Source: Chloroflexota bacterium
GTDB lineage: Bacteria > Chloroflexota > Limnocylindria > Limnocylindrales > CSP1-4
DNA length: 17,635 nucleotides
Reading direction: 5' to 3'
Assembly: GCA_021785115.1 (NCBI GenBank)
Contig: JAJYGO010000208.1
Span: forward strand, 1-17,635
In this document: piece after piece, positions 13,541 through 17,635 of the stretch
Layout: every line of letters starts with the position of its first letter
Position numbering within the stretch: position 1 is the stretch's first letter
Made by a program: the position numbers and the translations under genes
The notes under the pieces: model-generated
Databases searched by the model: none
The model's input: only the letters and a program-made list of their open reading frames with translations
What the model was told of the DNA's origin: nothing

Positions 13541-13567
13541 ACGTCGAGCGGGCGGAAGGAGACGGGG

Positions 13568-13987
13568 ATGCGCCTCACGGGAAGGGACGGCGTCGCCACC
13601 CTGGTCGTGGCGGCGGCCGTGGTGATCTACGGGCTGTGGGCGACTGGCGCAGCCCTGTCGGGCACCTCGGTCCGGGTGCTCGCGGCCGTCCTGTTCGGAC
13701 TCGGGTGGGTCGGCTGCACGAGCGACGGGCCCAAGATGGCCGAGGTCTTCGGCATCGGCTCCTCCAGGCGACCCCCGATCGCGTACACGGCGATCGCATC
13801 GCTCGTCGGGGCCGGCGCACTGGCGGCAGGGATCACCGCCCTGATCGCCGGGAGCAAGGCGCCGCTCGCCGCCCTCGTGGCCGCGATGCTCGTGCTCTGG
13901 GCGATGGCCACGGTCCGGCACGGGCGGGCGCGACCCAGGCCAGCAGCCGAGCAGGCGATCGGGGAGCCGCGGGGCCGGGCGGGGTAA
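13568..13987 (+). CDS. Four-span membrane protein of unknown function
   Basis: 139 aa from the ATG at 13568, preceded by GGAAGGAG about 7 nt upstream. Four hydrophobic spans are visible: VATLVVAAAVVIYGLWATGA (9-28), VRVLAAVLFGLGWVGC (about 35-50), IAYTAIASLVGAGALAAGIT (about 76-95) and LAALVAAMLVLWAMATV (about 102-118). The ends are positively charged (MRLTGRDG; VRHGRARPRP), suggesting both face the cytosol. I do not recognise the family. It lies 21 nt upstream of another small membrane protein and 456 nt upstream of the sigma factor gene. It follows the structured leader described above, which may control it. Confidence 0.75.
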   Translation: MRLTGRDGVATLVVAAAVVIYGLWATGAALSGTSVRVLAAVLFGLGWVGCTSDGPKMAEVFGIGSSRRPPIAYTAIASLVGAGALAAGITALIAGSKAPLAALVAAMLVLWAMATVRHGRARPRPAAEQAIGEPRGRAG

Positions 13988-14008
13988 GAGCCAGGACGGC
14001 GAGCTGCC

Positions 14009-14200
14009 GTGAGCGTGAGAGACCCCGAGGGGCCGGGCGCGAACGGTCTAGGAGAGCTGCCGGGCAAGCTTCTGCTGGTCGCCCTCTTCGGGTGGCTCGG
14101 CTACCGGTGGCGTCCCCGGGCGCTCGTCTGGCCGACCCTCGCGCTCGTGGCCGTCCTCGGGTGGCAGATCGCCGGGTGGTATTTCAACGCCCACGTCTGA
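14009..14200 (+). CDS. Small two-span membrane protein of unknown function
   Basis: 63 aa from a GTG at 14009. After a polar N-tail (SVRDPEGPGANGLGELPG) there are two hydrophobic hairpin spans, KLLLVALFGWLGYRW and LVWPTLALVAVLGWQIAGWYF, joined by the basic turn RPRA. Aromatic residues flank the spans, as expected for a membrane protein. The ribosome binding site is weak, and the gene starts 21 nt after the preceding stop, so the two are probably co-transcribed. No family is recognised. Confidence 0.65.
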   Translation: MSVRDPEGPGANGLGELPGKLLLVALFGWLGYRWRPRALVWPTLALVAVLGWQIAGWYFNAHV

Positions 14201-14231
14201 GTTTGTTCGCCCGAGCTCGGCACGTTCGAAT

Positions 14232-14249
14232 CAAGGATGCGGCCCTGAC
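14232..14249 (+). repeat. 18-nt direct repeat, copy 1
   Basis: CAAGGATGCGGCCCTGAC, matching copy 2 at 14388-14405 in 16 of 18 positions with an offset of 156 nt. It lies between the small membrane protein and the ECF sigma gene. Confidence 0.7.
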
Positions 14250-14374
14250 TCCGTCCCAAGACACTGCGCCGAGGGGGTGCGGGCAGCACATCACGCGACG
14301 CGGTCTTCCGCTTGTCGCGACGTCGAAAGCGGGGCCGCTCGAGAGGGGGCGCGGCGTACCCGGATGCAGCAGAC

Positions 14375-14398
14375 GGGTGCTTGGGTGCAAGGATGCGA
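14375..14398 (+). repeat. Three tandem 8-nt units GGGTGCTT / GGGTGCAA / GGATGCGA
   Basis: Units begin at 14375, 14383 and 14391 and share GGRTGC with strict 8-nt spacing; a fourth GGATGC lies nearby at 14362-14367. The last unit is part of the 18-nt repeat copy 2. The array is 46-69 nt upstream of the sigma gene start, in the promoter zone, so it may bind a regulator or the sigma factor itself. Confidence 0.5.
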
Positions 14399-14405
14399 CC
14401 CTGTC
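14388..14405 (+). promoter_or_regulatory. 18-nt direct repeat, copy 2: candidate ECF promoter or operator
   Basis: CAAGGATGCGACCCTGTC, ending 38 nt before the sigma factor GTG. ECF sigma factors commonly read their own promoter, so a conserved repeat directly upstream is a natural candidate for the -35 region. The sequences downstream of the two copies are not alike, so no common -10 could be defined. Confidence 0.35.
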
Positions 14406-14443
14406 AGCGAACCATTTCCGGCCCTCGATGCGACAGGAAGAGT

Positions 14444-14983
14444 GTGACGGTGGGATCGGGAGCGGACTGCGACGACGAGGCGCTCCTCGAGGCCCTCGCC
14501 GGCGGCGATCGGGCGGCGCTGCGGGCCCTCTACGAGCGGCACGCGCCGTGGCTCTCGCTGCGGCTCGTCCGGCGCTGCGGCGATCCGGGGCTGGCGGAGG
14601 AAGTGGTGCAGGAGACGTTTGTGGCGGTGTGGCGAAAGCCGGAGGGGTATTCGGGCCGGGGCGAGGTGGCGGCGTGGCTCTGGGGCATCGCGGTTCGCCG
14701 GCTGATCGACCGGCTCCGCCGTCGACCGATCGCCTCGCACCTCATCCCGGCTCGAGCCGACCCGGCCCCCTCGGCCGAGGAGCTCGTGCTGGAGGGCGTG
14801 GAGTACGGCGATCTCGCCGGGGCCCTGAACCGGCTCGCGCCCGAGCTCCGGGCGGTGCTGCAGGCCAGGGTGCTCGACGGCCTGTCGACGAGAGAGGCGG
14901 CCCGGCTTCTCGGCATCCCCCAGGGCACGGTCAAGAGCCGGCTCGCACTGGCGCGACGGGAGCTTCGAAGGGGGCTGGTATGA
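14444..14983 (+). CDS. ECF-subfamily RNA polymerase sigma factor
   Basis: 179 aa from the GTG at 14444, which has AGGAAG just upstream; GTG 14450 is an equally possible start, and the in-frame extension upstream is not family-like. Sigma region 2 spans residues 25-95 (LYERHAPWLSLRLVRRCGDP, EEVVQETFVAVWRKPEGYSG, AAWLWGIAVRRLIDRLRRR). Region 4 spans 125-178 (LNRLAPELRAVLQARVLDGL and the HTH STREAARLLGIPQGTVKSRL). It lacks regions 1 and 3 and any C-terminal extension, as in classical ECF factors. It shares an ATGA overlap with the anti-sigma gene. It should direct RNA polymerase to its own operon and possibly others when the membrane partner releases it. Confidence 0.95.
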   Translation: MTVGSGADCDDEALLEALAGGDRAALRALYERHAPWLSLRLVRRCGDPGLAEEVVQETFVAVWRKPEGYSGRGEVAAWLWGIAVRRLIDRLRRRPIASHLIPARADPAPSAEELVLEGVEYGDLAGALNRLAPELRAVLQARVLDGLSTREAARLLGIPQGTVKSRLALARRELRRGLV

Positions 14984-15792
14984 GCTGGCACGCGGACCCC
15001 GAGCTCGCGAGGGCCTACGTCGACGGGTCGCTGGACCCCGCCCGCAGCGCCTCGCTGGAGTCCCACCTGCTCTCGTGCGCCCTGTGCCGGGCCGAGCTCG
15101 CTCTGGCTGCGCCGCGGCCCGACGACGATCCGACGTGGGTCGCGATCGAGGCACGTCTGGACGCTCTGCCCGGAAGGCCGGTGGAACGGGTGCTGGCCAT
15201 GCTCGGCGTTCCCGACCACGTGGCCCGGCTGCTCGCTGCGACCCCCTCCCTCACGCTGTCGTGGTTCCTGGCGGTGGCGGTGGCCCTCGGGTTCGCCGCC
15301 CTCGCGGCCCGAGCCGGCAGCGGCGGGCTCCTGCTGTTCCTGATCGTCGCCCCCCTGGTGCCGCTGCTCGGGGTGGCGGTGGCCTACGGCCCCGGCATCG
15401 ATCCGACGTACGAGGTCGGCCTCGCCGCGCCGATGCGGAGCTCACGGCTGTTGCTGCTGCGGGCCATTGCCGTGCTCTCGACCTCGACGGCGATCGCGGG
15501 TCTTGCGGCGCTCGCCCTGCCGGACCCGCACTGGGCGGCGGCCTGGCTCCTGCCCTCCCTCGGGCTCACGCTCGCGGCGCTGGCGCTCTCGACGTTCGTG
15601 CGGCCGCTCGTCGCCTGCGGCGTCCTGGCGGGGGCGTGGATCGCAGGGGTCGTCGTGGCCGAGTGGGCGTCGGCGGTCCCGGTGGCCGCCTTCCGCACAC
15701 CGGGACAGGCGGGATTCGCCCTGGTGGCCCTCCTCTCGGCGGCGGTGCTCGGTTGGCGGCGGGGGGCCCTGGAGACGAGGAGGCACGCATGA
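14980..15792 (+). CDS. zf-HC2 zinc-finger anti-sigma factor with six membrane spans
   Basis: 270 aa. The N-terminal about 45 residues carry the zinc-binding anti-sigma signature H-x3-C-x2-C with H29, C33 and C36 (ESHLLSCALC), plus H4. A linker of about 50 residues leads to six hydrophobic spans (LSWFLAVAVALGFAALAA, LLLFLIVAPLVPLLGVAVAY, RAIAVLSTSTAIAGLAALAL, AAWLLPSLGLTLAALALSTF, LVACGVLAGAWIAGVVV, AGFALVALLSAAVLGW). Most zf-HC2 anti-sigmas have a single span, so this large membrane part may be a sensor or may contact the ABC transporter. ATGA overlaps join it to the sigma gene before and the ATPase gene after, showing strict co-translation. Its partner is surely the adjacent sigma factor; the signal is unknown. 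Confidence 0.9.
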   Translation: MSWHADPELARAYVDGSLDPARSASLESHLLSCALCRAELALAAPRPDDDPTWVAIEARLDALPGRPVERVLAMLGVPDHVARLLAATPSLTLSWFLAVAVALGFAALAARAGSGGLLLFLIVAPLVPLLGVAVAYGPGIDPTYEVGLAAPMRSSRLLLLRAIAVLSTSTAIAGLAALALPDPHWAAAWLLPSLGLTLAALALSTFVRPLVACGVLAGAWIAGVVVAEWASAVPVAAFRTPGQAGFALVALLSAAVLGWRRGALETRRHA

Positions 15793-16655
15793 TCGAGCCG
15801 TCGGTGGTGGTCGAGGACGTGGCGAAGCGCTTCGGCCGGACGCCGGCTCTCGCGGGCCTGAGCATCCGGGCCGGCCACGGCGTCACTGGGCTCCTCGGCC
15901 CGAACGGTGCCGGCAAGACGACGCTGCTTCGCATCCTCGCCACGGTGCTGGCGTGCGACGCCGGCGAGGTGTCGATCGACGGTCTCGACCCGGACCGGCC
16001 CGCTGATCGCCTGGAGATCCGCAGGCGGCTCGGCTACCTCCCCCAGGAGCCGGGGTTCCACCGGGGCTTCAGCGCGTTCGAGTTCGTGGACTACGTCGCG
16101 ATCCTGAAGGAGATGACCGATCGGCAGGCCCGCCACGCCGAGGTCCGTCGCGTCCTGGAGCTCGCCGGCCTGTCCGCGGTCTCGCGGAAGAAGATCCGCG
16201 CGCTGTCGGGCGGCCAGCGGCGCAGGGTGGCCCTCGCCCAGGCGCTGCTCGGCGACCCCTCGCTGCTCGTGCTCGACGAGCCGACGGCGGGCCTTGACCC
16301 CGAGCAGCGCCTCCGGTTCCGGGAGCTCGTTTCGGGGCTCGGCGAGGACCGCACCGTCCTGCTCTCCACCCATCAGACCGAGGACGTTGCCGCTCTCTGT
16401 CACCACGTCGTGGTGATGCATCACGGGAGGGCGATCCTTGCGGGCTCGCCCTCTGAGCTCGCGGAGCTTGCACGGGGCGGGGTCTGGCTCTCTGACGCAC
16501 GGGCGAGCGGCGCGCGGCTCTCGTGGCGGACCGGAGAGGGACGCTACCGAAACGTCGGCAACGCCCCCTCAGGGGCCGAACTCGTCGAGCCCACGATCGA
16601 GGACGGCTATCTGCTGCTGATCGGCGACGAGGGCCTGCAGGAGAGCGCGGCGTGA
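15789..16655 (+). CDS. ABC transporter ATP-binding protein (DrrA/CcmA-like)
   Basis: 288 aa with the complete nucleotide-binding set: Walker A GPNGAGKTT (37-45), Q-loop Q86 (YLPQEPGF), signature LSGGQRRR (139-146), Walker B LLVLDEP (159-165) with E164, and switch His195 (LLSTH). This is the single-domain ATPase of an ABC-2 type exporter, of the group that includes DrrA and Nod/bacitracin transporters. The C-terminal about 70 residues (from GVWLSDARASGARLSWRTGE) form an accessory domain. It starts inside the stop of the anti-sigma gene (ATGA) and its own stop overlaps the GTG of the permease (GTGA). It should power the permease encoded next; the cargo is unknown. Confidence 0.96.
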   Translation: MIEPSVVVEDVAKRFGRTPALAGLSIRAGHGVTGLLGPNGAGKTTLLRILATVLACDAGEVSIDGLDPDRPADRLEIRRRLGYLPQEPGFHRGFSAFEFVDYVAILKEMTDRQARHAEVRRVLELAGLSAVSRKKIRALSGGQRRRVALAQALLGDPSLLVLDEPTAGLDPEQRLRFRELVSGLGEDRTVLLSTHQTEDVAALCHHVVVMHHGRAILAGSPSELAELARGGVWLSDARASGARLSWRTGEGRYRNVGNAPSGAELVEPTIEDGYLLLIGDEGLQESAA

Positions 16656-17635
16656 GCGTCGCGGTCGATGTGCCAGCGGCGGCGAGGCTCGCGTCCAGGC
16701 GACGTCGGCGGGCCGTGTGGGCGCTCGCCGGTGTGGAGGGGCGAAGGCTGCTCCGCCATCCGCTGGTCCTCGCGGGGGCGGTGGCGAGCCTCGCGGTGTT
16801 CGGAAAGGACACCTGGAGCCAGGCGCCGGTGCTCCAGTTCGACGACGTGCTCCTCGTCGGGACCATGCTGTGGTTCGCCGCCGGGGTGTTCCTGGCCGCG
16901 AACCTCGCGGCGCTCCGGAGCCGGCGTCACCGCACCGACGAGCTCTACGAGGGGATGCCGGTCGAGCGGTCCGAGCGGGTGCTCGGGCACCTGCTCTCGA
17001 TCGCGTGGCCGGCGGCCGCGGCGGCGGTCCTGGTCGGCGGGCAGCTCCTCTACCTCGTGGCGCTGGGGTCGGTCGGGACCCCGAGCACCCTGGAGCTTCT
17101 CGCTTGCCCGGCCATCGTCGCGGTCCTCGGGGCGCTCGGCGTGTTCCTGGCGGTGTGGCTGCCGTCGACGTTCGTCGCGCCGGTGGTGGCCGTCGTCGTC
17201 GCCGCGGCGCAGGTGGTGCTGCTCGGGCAGGCGGCCGCCGGCGTCCAGATCACGCTGACGGGCCACATGATCCTCGGGCAGCCCCGAGTGGCCTGGTTGG
17301 GGCTCTGGGTGCCCGAGATCGCGGCGCCGGAGGTGCTCTCCCGCCCGACCGCCTGGCATCTCGTCTACTTCCTGGCGCTGGCTGGGGCGCTCGGGGCCGG
17401 CTCATTGGTTCGCCTCGACGCTCGTCGCGCGCGGGCGGTCCTGGCGGTCGCGGTGGCGGTCGCCGTCCTCGCCGGCATGGCCGAGACGCGCCCCGTCTCG
17501 GCCGCGGAGCGGGCTGCCCTGTCGGCCCGGGTGCTCCACCCGGCCCGCTTCGAGGTGTGCCGGCGGTCCGGGTCGGTGCGCTACTGCGCGTTCCCCGGCT
17601 ACGCGGGCTGGATCCCGCGGTGGCAGGAGGTCGTG
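16652..17635 (+). CDS. ABC-2 type permease with extracytoplasmic C-terminal part (truncated by window)
   Basis: 328 residues are visible from the GTG at 16652 and the frame is open at the window end. A basic N-terminus (ASRRRRRAVWAL, then VEGRRLLRHP) is followed by about six hydrophobic spans: LVLAGAVASLAVFG, LVGTMLWFAAGVFLAANLAA, WPAAAAAVLVGGQLLYLVAL, the paired stretch VAVLGALGVFLAVWLPSTFV plus VAPVVAVVVAAAQVVLLG, YFLALAGALGAGSLV and VLAVAVAVAVLAGMA. After the last span comes a non-membrane region beginning PVSAAERAALSARVLHPARF, with a Cys pair in VCRRSGSVRYCAFPGYAGWI. That tail should lie outside the membrane, where a disulfide could form. It is coupled to the ATPase by a GTGA overlap. Only the end of the protein is missing. 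Confidence 0.88.
   Translation, partial: MSVAVDVPAAARLASRRRRRAVWALAGVEGRRLLRHPLVLAGAVASLAVFGKDTWSQAPVLQFDDVLLVGTMLWFAAGVFLAANLAALRSRRHRTDELYEGMPVERSERVLGHLLSIAWPAAAAAVLVGGQLLYLVALGSVGTPSTLELLACPAIVAVLGALGVFLAVWLPSTFVAPVVAVVVAAAQVVLLGQAAAGVQITLTGHMILGQPRVAWLGLWVPEIAAPEVLSRPTAWHLVYFLALAGALGAGSLVRLDARRARAVLAVAVAVAVLAGMAETRPVSAAERAALSARVLHPARFEVCRRSGSVRYCAFPGYAGWIPRWQEVV

Noticed and set aside
14222..14236. GTTCGAATC, like the T-loop of a tRNA
   Set aside because: The flanking bases cannot form the 5-bp T-stem and no anticodon arm or acceptor stem lies upstream.

Overview
The window is about 70% G+C by eye. It uses GTG starts freely and packs genes with 4-nt start/stop overlaps. The gene families (NarL-type histidine kinase, DHA2 exporter with TetR, ECF sigma factor with zf-HC2 anti-sigma, DrrA-type ABC pair) point to a soil-type actinobacterium (Actinomycetota) or a close high-GC relative. 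No rRNA, tRNA, insertion sequence or CRISPR array is visible, and the lineage cannot be narrowed further from this sequence alone.

Left third (1-6052, all leftward): one compact catabolic operon of DeoR/GlpR-type regulator, APC-superfamily permease, FGGY kinase, GlpA-like FAD dehydrogenase with a C-terminal BFD [2Fe-2S] domain, and a second FAD/NAD oxidoreductase cut by the window edge. The layout resembles glycerol kinase plus glycerol-3-phosphate dehydrogenase operons. However, the transporter is of the amino acid/choline type, not GlpF, and the kinase has Gly where glycerol kinases have a substrate-binding Arg, so the true substrate may not be glycerol. The divergent 370-bp intergenic region carries TTCGA/TCGAA palindromes resembling GlpR operators.

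Middle (6423-13122): a cytosolic PAS-GAF histidine kinase without a partner regulator; a small unknown protein; a nitrilase-superfamily amidase whose N-terminus seems to be out of frame or to lack a normal start; a 14-TM drug exporter overlapping its TetR regulator; the decayed remains of a SnoaL-like gene; and a secreted parallel beta-helix protein. Hairpins separate the last units.

Right (13123-17635, rightward): a leader with chained alternative hairpins precedes two small membrane proteins. Then comes a tightly coupled ECF sigma / six-TM zinc-finger anti-sigma / ABC ATPase / ABC-2 permease cassette in which every junction is a 4-nt overlap; the last gene runs off the window. The cassette is preceded by an 18-nt direct repeat and three 8-nt tandem units. 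It looks like a membrane-sensing regulatory and transport system of unknown signal and cargo, and is the best candidate here for an undescribed system.
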